IMG/VR virus record: IMGVR_UViG_3300031688_000081
Location: 1 to 29,963 of that record
Length of the DNA: 29,963 bases
Source: a virus
Direction: 5' to 3' (one strand)
A model generated the notes under the pieces. It ran no database searches. It was not told where the DNA came from and was given only the letters and a program-made list of their open reading frames with translations. A program made the translations under genes and the position numbers. Shown in pieces: positions 6,487-13,964 of this stretch; within the stretch, counting starts at the first letter, position 1, and each line of letters opens with the position of its first letter.

Positions 6487-6880
6487 TGGTTTCGATGATC
6501 TTTGCGATTTCTTCTGCCCTGGTAGGAACTTGCCGGGCGTACAAAGAGTCGGGAAAGATTTCCTTAGCTGCTTGAGCAAAGTTTCCCTTAGCCATTTCCG
6601 TATGATGATTGTGGAAAAGAGCATGTCTTGTGCTTCCTAACTGATAGGCTAACGATAGGACAGCCGTTTGCCTGATTTCAGACAGACCGTCATAGTAGTC
6701 GTACCGAGCTCGGACTTCCTGCTCACAACGATTCACATCATTGTCCAAAAGCATTTCTGCTTCGGGCTCAGTGATCCCCACCGAAGTGAGGTTCCGGCCA
6801 TAGCCAATCGATTGGTCGTTGCCATCGGCATAGGGATGCAGACGCAGACCTTCTAGGCGTTTCAGAATAGTTTTAATCAT
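6470..6880 (-). CDS. T4-type lysozyme (glycoside hydrolase 24 endolysin)
   Basis: 136 aa. The N-terminus has the muramidase signature: catalytic Glu10 in LEGLRLHPY, Asp19, then Ser24 in SIGYG where T4 lysozyme has Thr26. Later segments (YDGLSEIRQTAVLSLAYQLG and GNFAQAAKEI) match the helical lobe of the family. It cleaves peptidoglycan after the holin opens the membrane. No signal-arrest-release helix is visible. First gene after the Q-like gene, so it should be the first late gene. Length is slightly shorter than T4 lysozyme. Confidence 0.88.
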   Translation of the reverse strand: MIKTILKRLEGLRLHPYADGNDQSIGYGRNLTSVGITEPEAEMLLDNDVNRCEQEVRARYDYYDGLSEIRQTAVLSLAYQLGSTRHALFHNHHTEMAKGNFAQAAKEIFPDSLYARQVPTRAEEIAKIIETNEIFL

Positions 6881-6973
6881 AGGATTTTTTCTAATTAGGT
6901 TGCGAGGCCGTATCGTCGGGATGTTGCGTGAGCAACCGACACAAACCCCACATTAACAAAATGTACCATCGAT
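6881..6973 (-). promoter_or_regulatory. Leader between Q-like gene and lysozyme; candidate late promoter region
   Basis: 93 bases in the place where lambda has pR'. Contains an imperfect hairpin at 6915-6940 (GTCGG-TTGC outer and inner arms around TCAC on the minus strand) and an AT-rich tract. No convincing -35/-10 pair. Assignment as the late promoter or leader rests on gene order only. Confidence 0.3.
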
Positions 6974-7411
6974 TCACTGAGGATACCTAGTGTATTCAGA
7001 CCTTTTTTCTAACAGCGTCAGAGTCTTATCCAAATCGCGGTAAGCGGCTGCTAAATTGTTCTCAAACTGCTTTAAATTCATACCAACCAGGTGAGCTCGA
7101 TCTTTGTTTGTGTAAGTTTTGTTTGCTGAATTCAAACCTTGGTACAACCGCTTACCCAAAATCGACAACGCCCTTTTCTCTTCGAGTTCTCCCAGGCATA
7201 AATCGATGTCGGCAAATTTACTGTGCGTTTTCTTCTGCCTGTCCACATAGATTTCTAACCCGGATACTTTCGATGAGCTTTGAAAAGAACCCCGATACTC
7301 AATGAACTGACTCAGAGCAGAGCTCTCAGGCCAACCCACTTCAGTCTGACGGACGGTATCAAGCCAGATATCCACCAGGTCATCTATTTTTTCTTTGAAA
7401 TTAATACTCAT
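6974..7411 (-). CDS. Possible Q-like late-gene regulator
   Basis: 145 aa, soluble. The C-terminal half has a pattern of helices (LSILGKRLYQGL, DRAHLVGMNLKQFENNLAAAYRDL) like the HTH region of phage antiterminators of the Q type. I do not see the zinc-binding Cys motif found in some Q proteins. The main support is position: directly after the ninG-like gene and directly before lysozyme, the place of Q in lambda. Alternatively an unrelated HTH protein. Confidence 0.4.
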   Translation of the reverse strand: MSINFKEKIDDLVDIWLDTVRQTEVGWPESSALSQFIEYRGSFQSSSKVSGLEIYVDRQKKTHSKFADIDLCLGELEEKRALSILGKRLYQGLNSANKTYTNKDRAHLVGMNLKQFENNLAAAYRDLDKTLTLLEKRSEYTRYPQ

Positions 7412-7889
7412 CTTCTTGAGTCGGCATCATTGAACCGAGCTGGTCCTCTTGCTCCTTCACTCGTTTCTTTAAGTCTGCAAGCATATCCCTAACCTCTGGC
7501 AGTCCGTATTTTTTAACTTTCAGAGAATCCTCAAGCAACTCCTTATGAAAATCTAAACCGTACATGTCAATCATGTAGCTCCGATAGTTCTCTCGACAGT
7601 GCGCTGAGTTCTGCATTCCAAAAGCATTGCAGTAGGCACATTGAGGGTGAATATTCTCTTCTAATAGTTTTGTCGCAAGTCGGCCTCGCTCGATGTAGTG
7701 ACCGCCCTGCATCTCCTGCCATCGCTTTACCGCGCCGCAAGATACACACTTCACAAACCCCTGGTGGTCTGCTGCCTTGAGCCTGACTAGCTTCTGAAGC
7801 TGCGTAGCACACTCATCAATCAGCTTCGGTTTGCTCTTGGGCTTCCGCTTTTTCGATAATTTTTTCAATTCGCTCAATCCATCCTTCAA
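7401..7889 (-). CDS. ninG: NinG/Rap-family recombination nuclease
   Basis: 162 aa. Visible: basic N-terminus (KKLSKKRKPKSKPK), zinc pair CVSC (48-51), QGGHYIERG (61-69), then HPQCAYCN (81-88) with the second zinc pair, and a helical C-terminus. This HNH-like arrangement is that of NinG/Rap, which cuts branched recombination intermediates in lambda. The start is uncertain: TTG 7889 overlaps an upstream small ORF by 74 bases; TTG 7877 has GAAGGA closer upstream. No ATG fits. It follows ninB and precedes the Q-like gene, as in the lambda nin region. Confidence 0.85.
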   Translation of the reverse strand: MKDGLSELKKLSKKRKPKSKPKLIDECATQLQKLVRLKAADHQGFVKCVSCGAVKRWQEMQGGHYIERGRLATKLLEENIHPQCAYCNAFGMQNSAHCRENYRSYMIDMYGLDFHKELLEDSLKVKKYGLPEVRDMLADLKKRVKEQEDQLGSMMPTQEDEY

Positions 7890-7944
7890 TTAATTCTCGC
7901 AGTTCTTCCAGCTCATAATCGTCTGCTTCAATTTTTATTTTCAT
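7816..7944 (-). CDS. Small acidic helical protein, 42 aa
   Basis: ATG 7944 to TGA, starting MKIKIEADDYELEELRELI; very rich in Glu and Ile with a heptad-like helical pattern. The ATG lies inside the end of the methyltransferase gene (17-base overlap) and the ORF overlaps the ninG start in another frame. Coding-like composition (no rare pattern, strong helix) supports it, but the long overlap with ninG weakens it. Confidence 0.45.
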   Translation of the reverse strand: MKIKIEADDYELEELRELIEGWIERIEKIIEKAEAQEQTEAD

Positions 7945-8887
7945 TTTCAAACTCCAGAATTGCCCGTCCAATCATCATGCAGATTTGTGGCACTACCGCA
8001 TTGCCCAATGCCTTCAACTTAGCCACCCTTCTGGGTATCCCATCAGCCACTCGACCCATTCTGGGTTCAATTTTCCAGTGATTCCTGCTGACTCTTGGGC
8101 TGTCGCATCTAAATATCTTTTGTTCAATCGGTATTGATGACTTTTGCTCCCTAGTGGGCCTACTCCCTTCCACTCTGACGCTCTCGGAGTCGGCCACATC
8201 CTCACTGCATGGCATAGCATTATTTGTTTGTTTTTGTTTATCCGGTTTTGCACATTCCTTGTGTCGCTCTTCGACTCGGAGGTTGTCGGAGTCGGCCACA
8301 TTCTCGCCGCTCCCCCTAATGTCGTTCCTCTCTTTGTCCCTATTGTTTTGCCTTCCCCTCTCACTTGCGGGTTGTCTTGTGTCGTTGGAATGGGCCACAA
8401 TCCAGAGTCTGTCTCTTCTATGCGGGGCATTGACGCTGCAAGCTGGAATAATAAACGTCCTTGTGGAGTAGCCTTCGTTTTCCAAGTCAAGTAGCACTTG
8501 GTCGAGTCCCAGGGCGATGTGACCAGTAACATTTTCGCAAATGACCCAAGTGGGTCTGACTTGTGCAATAATTTCAAGCATTGACGGCCAGAGGTGGCGG
8601 TCATCCTGTTCGCCTTTTTGCTTCCCGGCAACGGAGAAGGGCTGGCAGGGATAACCTCCGGTAATGATATCGATTCTGTCGATTCCGTCCCGAACAAGTC
8701 GTTCTGCTGTAAGAGTTTTGATATCGTCATAAATTGGCACTCCAGGGAAATTCTTTCTCAAAACTTCTTGTGGATACTTTTCTATTTCACAAAATGCTGC
8801 CGTTTCAAATCCCCCAGTAAGCTCAAGTCCTAAACTAAAACCTCCAATCCCAGAAAATAGATCTAAGATTTTAAGCTTTGAGCGCAT
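7928..8887 (-). CDS. C5 cytosine DNA methyltransferase
   Basis: 319 aa. Motif I DLFSGIGG (9-16), motif IV GGYPCQPFS (77-85, catalytic Cys81), motif VI ENV (118-120), motif VIII APHRRDRLWIVA (154-165), and the C-terminal GNAVVPQ of motif X. Between VIII and IX lies a target-recognition region of about 110 residues with two similar segments (VADSDNLRVE and VADSESVRVE). All catalytic parts are present. It would methylate phage DNA to escape host restriction or affect regulation. No partner restriction enzyme is nearby. Overlaps ninB by 17 bases. Confidence 0.92.
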   Translation of the reverse strand: MRSKLKILDLFSGIGGFSLGLELTGGFETAAFCEIEKYPQEVLRKNFPGVPIYDDIKTLTAERLVRDGIDRIDIITGGYPCQPFSVAGKQKGEQDDRHLWPSMLEIIAQVRPTWVICENVTGHIALGLDQVLLDLENEGYSTRTFIIPACSVNAPHRRDRLWIVAHSNDTRQPASERGRQNNRDKERNDIRGSGENVADSDNLRVEERHKECAKPDKQKQTNNAMPCSEDVADSESVRVEGSRPTREQKSSIPIEQKIFRCDSPRVSRNHWKIEPRMGRVADGIPRRVAKLKALGNAVVPQICMMIGRAILEFENENKN

Positions 8888-9338
8888 CGTGACTCTTACT
8901 AATGAAATCAGTCCAGTTCACCCCATTTTGAGCGAAGTGGTCGTAGACCTTACTGATGTATTCATTCGCCTGGCTAACGCTGAGAAGGCTGCTTACATCA
9001 ATGATTTCCATGAGCTCCAGCTTCCTTTCGAAGGAAAGCCCCCCGGTCTTGAAATTCTTGTCGTAGATTTCTCTAAACTTCGGACTTGTCTCTCGCAGTA
9101 TCGGGATACCTATCGTCAATTTGCACATCGACTTTGCATGCTGCATATCGTTTCCATACAACTGCTTGGCGATTTCTCGGTACATAGTGTGCTGAAGCAT
9201 GTTTTGATTTGAACTTCTGGGCCGGGCATCAAAAATTTGCACAACCAGGTGTTTGTGTTCCTTATATTTTAACTCCACAGCTTCATGTAATTTTTGAAGC
9301 TGGAAGTCAGTGGAAACTTTGTAGTGTTCACCTTCCAT
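8871..9338 (-). CDS. ninB: NinB-like recombination protein
   Basis: 155 aa. Central segment RSSNQNMLQHTMYREIAKQL resembles the RS..QN..MW..L..I..QV part of NinB, and SVSQANEYISKVYDHFAQNGVNW resembles its conserved C-terminal signature (..EF..LI..IYAFGAE.GV.W). NinB (Orf) of lambda binds ssDNA and helps RecA-independent recombination. It lies in the same operon as ninG, supporting the call. Start at ATG 9338 has GGGGA upstream; it overlaps the upstream small ORF by 11 bases. Confidence 0.7.
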   Translation of the reverse strand: MEGEHYKVSTDFQLQKLHEAVELKYKEHKHLVVQIFDARPRSSNQNMLQHTMYREIAKQLYGNDMQHAKSMCKLTIGIPILRETSPKFREIYDKNFKTGGLSFERKLELMEIIDVSSLLSVSQANEYISKVYDHFAQNGVNWTDFISKSHDALKA

Positions 9339-9501
9339 CTAGTCCCCGCATCTCATCAATCTCGCTCTCCAATTTATCGATTTTTTTCTCCATTTTTTTC
9401 AAGTGCGAACGCATACACTTTCTGCCGTCTTCATAGCCTTTTTGATAAATCTCATTTTGGATTTGCTCTTTTTTTGATAATGTTGACCATTTTCCTTCCA
9501 T
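9328..9501 (-). CDS. Small coiled-coil protein, 57 aa
   Basis: ATG 9501 to TGA, starting MEGKWSTLSKKEQIQNEIY and ending in a Lys/Glu heptad region (LKKMEKKIDKLESEIDEMR) that should form a coiled coil. Its ATG shares a base with the stop of the previous gene (TGATG), and it overlaps ninB by 11 bases. The tight junctions support a real gene. Function unknown. Confidence 0.6.
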   Translation of the reverse strand: MEGKWSTLSKKEQIQNEIYQKGYEDGRKCMRSHLKKMEKKIDKLESEIDEMRGLDGR

Positions 9502-10235
9502 CAAAGCATCTCCATCTGTCTATCACCTAGCCAAACTGGGGCAGAGTTATAGTTTTCAATTCTAGCGGCTATCGTTGCTGCTCTTTGTCCTGCGCTCGGC
9601 GGCGCATACATTCCAAATCGACTTAATTGATTGTTATTCCTAGCAGCATTAGTGCTATCAGCTCCAGCCAACGGCAGGTGTTGGAATATTTCGGGATCAA
9701 GCATTCGCAATCCATGAAGTTTTGTTTTTGGCCTACCCTCAGCATCGCAGCAAACTTTCATAGCTTCGGTCATTCTCCCCCACCAGGCATTTGTACCGGG
9801 AGAAGCCCATTGACCAGAACTTCCCAAAGCGACCCATTCAAAACGATCAACTAACCATTCAAGCCAATTTAGAGATTCATGCAAATGCCAAATAGGAACC
9901 CCTTTTGCTTTTAAGCCTAATCTTAACCAGGTGTGAACGAGGCTGGAGTTTTCATCTTCAGTGCCGTCGATCTTGTCTGGAATTAAACACCAATCGAAAC
10001 AAGGATGACGATATATGCTAGTGACCCAATTTACATAAGCCGTGAAATCGACTTGCCCTCCTGTCTTTTTCCATAATGAAAAAGCCCCATTGTCTAGAAC
10101 AAAGCTTTGGCAAACATCCATGCAAACTGCTAGTTGGTCAGGGCGAGAAAAACTGATGAGCGCATGCCTGCCGCGCAATATCTCTTCCGCATCTGTCGTT
10201 TTTCCTCCAATAGGAGTCCCATGATATTTAATCAC
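9501..10235 (-). CDS. TGT/DpdA-superfamily transglycosylase-like protein
   Basis: 244 aa from GTG 10235, which lies 1 base after the helicase stop and gives the N-terminus VIKYHGTPIGG (read as Met). Segments resembling the tRNA-guanine transglycosylase (TGT) fold: LDNGAF (~47-52; compare DSGGF of TGT), PDKIDG (~86-91), ALGSSG (~136-141), KLHGLRML (~172-179) and GADSTNAARN (~191-200). Phage members of this superfamily (DpdA) exchange guanine in DNA for 7-deazaguanines. No preQ0/preQ1 synthesis gene is visible here, so the substrate would come from the host. A longer reading from ATG 10280 overlaps the helicase by 44 bases. Family call moderate; DNA substrate inferred. Confidence 0.55.
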   Translation of the reverse strand: MIKYHGTPIGGKTTDAEEILRGRHALISFSRPDQLAVCMDVCQSFVLDNGAFSLWKKTGGQVDFTAYVNWVTSIYRHPCFDWCLIPDKIDGTEDENSSLVHTWLRLGLKAKGVPIWHLHESLNWLEWLVDRFEWVALGSSGQWASPGTNAWWGRMTEAMKVCCDAEGRPKTKLHGLRMLDPEIFQHLPLAGADSTNAARNNNQLSRFGMYAPPSAGQRAATIAARIENYNSAPVWLGDRQMEML

Positions 10236-10236
10236 T

Positions 10237-11229
10237 TCAATCAAGCTCAAAATTAAGACGTTGGAGCGAAGGGCTTCCACAAAACTGCCTGCTCGGATGC
10301 TGCCAAAGGCCGACAGTGTTCTCCCAGGGGATGTGCCTGTTCTTAGCTATAACGATTTTAGTATCGGGCCGGGACAGATATTCCAAGTCATCGACATCGA
10401 GATCCTGACCGAGCTCTTTGAGATCAAGCAGTCTTTGCTTTTTCTTGTCGGACCAAACGATAGCCAGGATGCTTGAGAGCTGTGAGATGGCTCCAGAGCC
10501 TAATGCGTCGAACCTTGTAGGAATGTATTCATCCCCGCCCTTCTCTGGCTTACGCGCATGGTGGACTACTGCTATGTGGATGTTGAATCCCTTGGCAAGC
10601 TGAACCAACATAGCGAAGAAAGCACGTTCCTTTTCGTTATCGCCGCAGACACTCTCAACCATTTGGAGGCAGTCTATGACTATGAACCGAGCTCCGTAGT
10701 CACGGACCATTTTTAGAATTAAGGCGTAGACCTCCAGACTCTTGCATGTTCCCACATGGTCGTAAACCAGTATTCGGTTCTCTGTCCAATCGATAAATTT
10801 TTCTTTCAATTCATTGGTAGGTGATACAGCGCCCAAGGCTTGTTTGCATAACAGCTCACCAACAGAACGAACATCCATCTCCAGGCTACACAGGCCAACA
10901 ACGTTATCTCTCGCAGCAAATGCCACTATCTGATTTAGTACGCTGGATTTCTTGTGACCGTCGATTCCTATCCAGGTAGAGACACAACCGAACTGTAAAA
11001 CTAATTTGTCGTGCAGTTTTTCCCAAGGTGTCTGGATACCTTGGAGTGCAACCGACTCGCTGCTCTCACTGAGAATTTTATCTTTGTGACGATTGAGCCA
11101 GTTGACTCGATGTTGTGTTTTTTCCTTCAGCACAGAATCAAGAGTGTCCTGGCTGAAATCGGAAACTGAAATTCTATCTACGATCACAGTATGACCTCTC
11201 CCAACGTTGGGGATGACGTTGTTACCCAT
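10237..11229 (-). CDS. DnaB/RecA-fold replicative helicase-like ATPase
   Basis: 330 aa from ATG 11229. Visible: P-loop GIDGHKKS (88-95), SLEMD (115-119, as in the H1a motif of DnaB), Walker B FIVIDCLQM with Asp186, and VVHHARKP (221-228) where DnaB has a Q/H-loop. The P-loop has Lys94-Ser95 but Lys instead of Gly at position 93. It would unwind DNA at the replication fork, like lambda P's host partner or phage-encoded DnaB. Overlaps the upstream replication gene by 46 bases; an alternative TTG at 11286 gives a longer, non-conserved N-terminus. Confidence 0.75.
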   Translation of the reverse strand: MGNNVIPNVGRGHTVIVDRISVSDFSQDTLDSVLKEKTQHRVNWLNRHKDKILSESSESVALQGIQTPWEKLHDKLVLQFGCVSTWIGIDGHKKSSVLNQIVAFAARDNVVGLCSLEMDVRSVGELLCKQALGAVSPTNELKEKFIDWTENRILVYDHVGTCKSLEVYALILKMVRDYGARFIVIDCLQMVESVCGDNEKERAFFAMLVQLAKGFNIHIAVVHHARKPEKGGDEYIPTRFDALGSGAISQLSSILAIVWSDKKKQRLLDLKELGQDLDVDDLEYLSRPDTKIVIAKNRHIPWENTVGLWQHPSRQFCGSPSLQRLNFELD

Positions 11230-11864
11230 GATTCCCAGATCTTCCCTTTGATTATTCTCACAACATGTGGAAAGTTTGGTTCCCAAATCTCGTTAGCGAT
11301 GGAGTGTTTTTTCCTACGGATTTCTCTGTCGATCATTCCCAATAATTGTAAAACTTCATCTGCTCCGAGCTTGAGCTTTGCGAACTCTTTCGCCGCAAGT
11401 TGCTTGCTGCCCTTGGCTCCAAACGTTGGAGGGATGCGATCCCAAACACGCTCAAAATCTTCTGGGTAGGTCGAGATCAAATTGGAATCGTCAGTATTTG
11501 TTTTAGGACTTACCCAAACAGGATCACTTTTATCCTTCTCTTTTATCTTTATCAAGTTCTGTGCCAACTCTTCATGTACGTTTTCGACAACGCGGTGTGC
11601 TGTTTTCGTACACACGGTTCCATGTGGAACATGATAGCGAGTCCCGCTAAACAGGCCGTTCTTGTCGTGCGATCTCAGCTCAACAATCATGCCAGCATTC
11701 AGCAGAATCTTTCTCGCTCGGTAAAACCTACTTCTACCAAGTTTAAAGTAACCCATGATTTCCTTTGCGTTCGCTGCTTGACCGTCTGGAAGCAAACCGA
11801 GATAGGTAAATATGGAAATTGCTGCTGTGTCCCTCGAATCAACAAGGTCTTTGATATCAGACAT
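11184..11864 (-). CDS. Winged-helix replication protein (O-like/helicase loader-like)
   Basis: 226 aa. The N-terminal ~75 residues look like a winged helix (NAKEIMGYFKLGRSRFYRARKILLNAGMIVEL). A polar linker follows, then a C-terminal domain EDFERVWDRIPPTFGAKGSKQLAAKEFAKL.. ending in WEPNFPHVVRIIKGKIWESWV, a pattern common in phage replication initiators. Directly upstream of the helicase gene, as O precedes P in lambda. It would bind the origin or load the helicase. An origin with iterons inside the gene was looked for and not seen. Confidence 0.6.
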   Translation of the reverse strand: MSDIKDLVDSRDTAAISIFTYLGLLPDGQAANAKEIMGYFKLGRSRFYRARKILLNAGMIVELRSHDKNGLFSGTRYHVPHGTVCTKTAHRVVENVHEELAQNLIKIKEKDKSDPVWVSPKTNTDDSNLISTYPEDFERVWDRIPPTFGAKGSKQLAAKEFAKLKLGADEVLQLLGMIDREIRRKKHSIANEIWEPNFPHVVRIIKGKIWESWVTTSSPTLGEVIL

Positions 11865-12255
11865 TGAGAGGTTTCCAGCAGTTGTGACTTTTTAATCTCG
11901 CCTTCACCTTTTTAGCAAAGACAACATCAGATTTAATAATTCGTTCGCCCTTTTCTTTTTTCTCTTTTATAAAAGAGCGGATGATATCCACCGTGTGCAG
12001 ATCCTCCGCAGGATCGTAAGGAGGTTTCACATAGGTATCACTGTTAAAGAATAAGTCTTGAAGCTTCAAACCAACTTCGGCAAGAACATCTTCTTTGTCG
12101 CAGCCGCTGTGACAATAAATCAGCGTACCTTTGCGACCATCTGTGAGGTATAGAGTTTCGCTCTTAGAGGAACACAGAGGACAGCGAGAGATGTATTTAC
12201 CCTCGCCTATTCTTCTGCCTTCAAAAAATTGACTGAGATTCTCAGCTTCAATCAT
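11857..12255 (-). CDS. Primase-type zinc-finger protein
   Basis: 132 aa. CPLC (25-28) and CHSGC (48-52) with the intervening beta pattern SETLYLTDGRKGTLIYCH match the CHC2-type zinc finger of DNA primases. No TOPRIM or polymerase domain follows, so this is a stand-alone finger, possibly acting with the helicase or a host primase. Overlaps the regulator gene upstream by 8 bases and the replication gene downstream by 8 bases, so the three are co-translated. Confidence 0.65.
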   Translation of the reverse strand: MIEAENLSQFFEGRRIGEGKYISRCPLCSSKSETLYLTDGRKGTLIYCHSGCDKEDVLAEVGLKLQDLFFNSDTYVKPPYDPAEDLHTVDIIRSFIKEKKEKGERIIKSDVVFAKKVKARLKSHNCWKPLNV

Positions 12256-12556
12256 TTTGCATTTTTCCCTTCGGAAATAATTTCTCGACCAAGATGATAT
12301 TTTGATTTGTCGGGTAGCCGATCATTTCGCCCTGGACATGAATCGCCTTCACTTCTAATTTTTTGACTTCGACCAACTCGCAATCGGCCCAGACTCTTAT
12401 GTCCCGGTTTTCGTTCTTCAACATTTTTGCGATGGTAACTTTCTGAAAGCCAACTTGTTTTGCTGCTTCGTCGTACTTTAAATTACGCCCCTTGATCCAT
12501 TCCATTAAAGGGACGGAACTCTCTGCAATGATGTGATTAAAACTGTCCGGGTACAT
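12248..12556 (-). CDS. Small HTH regulator at head of replication operon
   Basis: 102 aa from ATG 12556, with ACTGGAG upstream. An HTH-like stretch is visible at LKYDEAAKQVGFQKVTIAKMLKNE (broken here by length, residues ~25-48), followed by a beta/acidic C-terminus. By position it is the analogue of lambda cro or cII: first gene of the leftward operon under its own operator-bearing promoter. The C-terminus overlaps the primase-finger gene. An earlier in-frame ATG (12613) lies upstream of the promoter -10 and is unlikely. Confidence 0.55.
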   Translation of the reverse strand: MYPDSFNHIIAESSVPLMEWIKGRNLKYDEAAKQVGFQKVTIAKMLKNENRDIRVWADCELVEVKKLEVKAIHVQGEMIGYPTNQNIILVEKLFPKGKMQND

Positions 12557-12566
12557 AAAAAACTCC

Positions 12567-12613
12567 AGTATTTTTCGTACATGAAAGATACTAAAGGTAC
12601 TTATGAATGGCAA
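12567..12613 (-). promoter_or_regulatory. Leftward early promoter with overlapping operators
   Basis: On the minus strand: -35 TTGCCA (12613-12608), 17-base spacer, -10 TATCTT (12590-12585). The operator-like word GTACCTTTAGTATC (12600-12587) fills the spacer and -10. A second, weaker word GTACGAAAAATACT (12580-12567) lies just downstream, before the RBS ACTGGAG. The same word occurs at the rightward promoter at 13965-13993, so a shared repressor is likely. Confidence 0.6.
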
Positions 12614-12669
12614 ATGATATTTTTGATAAGAGTGAATATTTATTGCGGGGCTTTCTTAGAAGAAATTAT

Positions 12670-13050
12670 TTAATCTTTTTTAACTCGATTGAGAGCATCC
12701 ACCCTAGTAAGTATTTCATCGAGATAGTCCATCATGGGCGCCTCTATTGTTTGTGCTAGTGCTCTGCTTGCTGATAATTCTTTGAAATGGTTGTGCATCA
12801 TTTTAGTTTGAAACAACATGAAATCCGTAAACTGTGACCCGCACATGTAACCTAGAGTGGTGTCTAACTTTTCAGCAATGAGACTTGCGTCATTTAGATC
12901 GATATTTCCGTCAGCGGAAATATCGGTAAGGCGTTGAATTTTACCCCCGCTCATTCCGCAGAGAGCACCGAACACATCATTTGATTTATGACCTTTCTCT
13001 TTTATGAGCCGTTTCAAATTCAATCTGAACTGATATTTCGCGTCTAACAT
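12670..13050 (-). CDS. Cro-like small HTH protein
   Basis: 126 aa. The N-terminal ~65 residues resemble an XRE/Cro HTH (LIKEKGHKSNDVFGALCGMSGGKIQRLTD), with DLNDASLIAEKLDTTLGYM as the following helices. The C-terminus is helical (FQTKMMHNHFKELSASRALAQTI). It is divergent from the CI-like gene with a 261-base space between, as cro is from cI. GGAG lies 10 bases before its ATG, and an AGTATC half-site lies just upstream. Probably a repressor or lysis-lysogeny switch component. Confidence 0.55.
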   Translation of the reverse strand: MLDAKYQFRLNLKRLIKEKGHKSNDVFGALCGMSGGKIQRLTDISADGNIDLNDASLIAEKLDTTLGYMCGSQFTDFMLFQTKMMHNHFKELSASRALAQTIEAPMMDYLDEILTRVDALNRVKKD

Positions 13051-13311
13051 TACTATATATCTCCGATACTCTTTTTTAGACCTTACTGCGTGGAAAATTA
13101 AAAGTCCATTAGAACTGTTAATAGTTATAAACCTACATTCTAATATGTTTGAAAACCTACGCCGCGAGCATGAAAATCGAAAGTGTAGAGTTTTGTCCCG
13201 AAAGAGCTTGAATTAACTCCATCCGACAGATTGTCTTTTCTTTCTGTTTTGCTTAATCTTACTACCCGGCTACGAATAGTATTTTGGAAAAGATACTGGT
13301 AGTATCCGAGA
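13051..13311. promoter_or_regulatory. Immunity intergenic region
   Basis: 261 bases between the divergent Cro-like and CI-like genes. Next to the CI ATG: AGTAT (13279-13283), then GATACTGGTAGTATC (13292-13306), a perfect 6-bp inverted repeat around GGT. Next to the Cro-like gene: GATACT half-site at 13065-13070. These words match those at the two early promoters. The CI ATG is only 5 bases after the operator, with no clear RBS, so its mRNA may be nearly leaderless, as lambda cI from pRM. The central AT-rich part (13100-13160) is likely promoter DNA; no ORF is supported. Confidence 0.55.
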
Positions 13312-13956
13312 ATGGATAGAAAATCAGAAGCCGCAAGGCTGAAAAAAATATGGAAGGAGAGAGCGGGATCTCTTGACCTGACCTACGCGAAAGCCGCTAA
13401 GGTAATGGGGTTTGGGGAAAATTACTCCGCTGTCTCACATATGATCAATGGCCGGAACGTCATAAATCTCGACAGAGGTTTGCAATTTTCGGAAATTTTG
13501 GGCTGTAGTTTAGGCGATTTCTCGCCACGACTTAATTCCAAACTTGCCATCCTAAAAGATAATGATCGCGTAAGCGACCAGGAGATGTCGGGGGACGTTG
13601 GCTGGCTAGTCGAGGTGGAGTTGGTAGTGGCTAAGAAGATTTTGAGCGGTGAACAAAGAACAAGTAAGAACATATTTTGGGCAGGGAAACACAGCAAATC
13701 GACATATGCACTGGAGGTCAATAGCGAAGCGAACAGCCCTGCTCTGCCGAACAAATCCGTGGCGATAGTGGACTGCGGTGCGACTCCAGTGGCAGGCAAA
13801 ATGGTATGCCTTCTGAGAAGCGGGAAGATTTCTTATGCCAGATACTGTGGAGACGGCGTGGCAGAGTTGGTGAATCCTTCTTTCCCAGATAGAGTATTTA
13901 AGATTAACGAAAACAAAATCATCGGTTCAGTCATTGGACACCAAGTTAGCGACTGA
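13312..13956 (+). CDS. CI-like repressor with S24-type domain lacking catalytic residues
   Basis: 214 aa. N-terminal HTH (about residues 20-70; YAKAAKVMGFGENYSAVSHMINGR). The C-terminal domain follows the LexA/CI S24 pattern: ALEVNSEANSPALPNKSVAIVD (in two parts, 133-154) and AGKMVCLLRSGKISYARYCG. Aligned by eye to ALxVxGDSMxP and vKRL, the nucleophile Ser is Ala140 and the base Lys is Ala176. The domain would dimerise but not self-cleave. It would repress the two operator-bearing promoters and keep the prophage silent. Induction must use another route than RecA-driven cleavage if this alignment is right. Confidence 0.75.
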   Translation: MDRKSEAARLKKIWKERAGSLDLTYAKAAKVMGFGENYSAVSHMINGRNVINLDRGLQFSEILGCSLGDFSPRLNSKLAILKDNDRVSDQEMSGDVGWLVEVELVVAKKILSGEQRTSKNIFWAGKHSKSTYALEVNSEANSPALPNKSVAIVDCGATPVAGKMVCLLRSGKISYARYCGDGVAELVNPSFPDRVFKINENKIIGSVIGHQVSD

Positions 13957-13964
13957 CCTTTTTT

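Noticed and set aside
8144-8494. Plus-strand ORFs over the methyltransferase
   Set aside because: Antisense to the methyltransferase target-recognition region; no RBS and no recognisable motif.
8014-8730. Second minus-strand frame of 238 codons in the methyltransferase gene, containing WPTP motifs
   Set aside because: Overlaps the whole methyltransferase in another frame; all known motifs are in the 319-aa frame.
5862-10273. 15-base identity ACGTTGGAGCGAAGG at 5864 and 10259
   Set aside because: One such match in 30 kb is near chance level, and half of it is explained by the over-represented ACGTTGG word.
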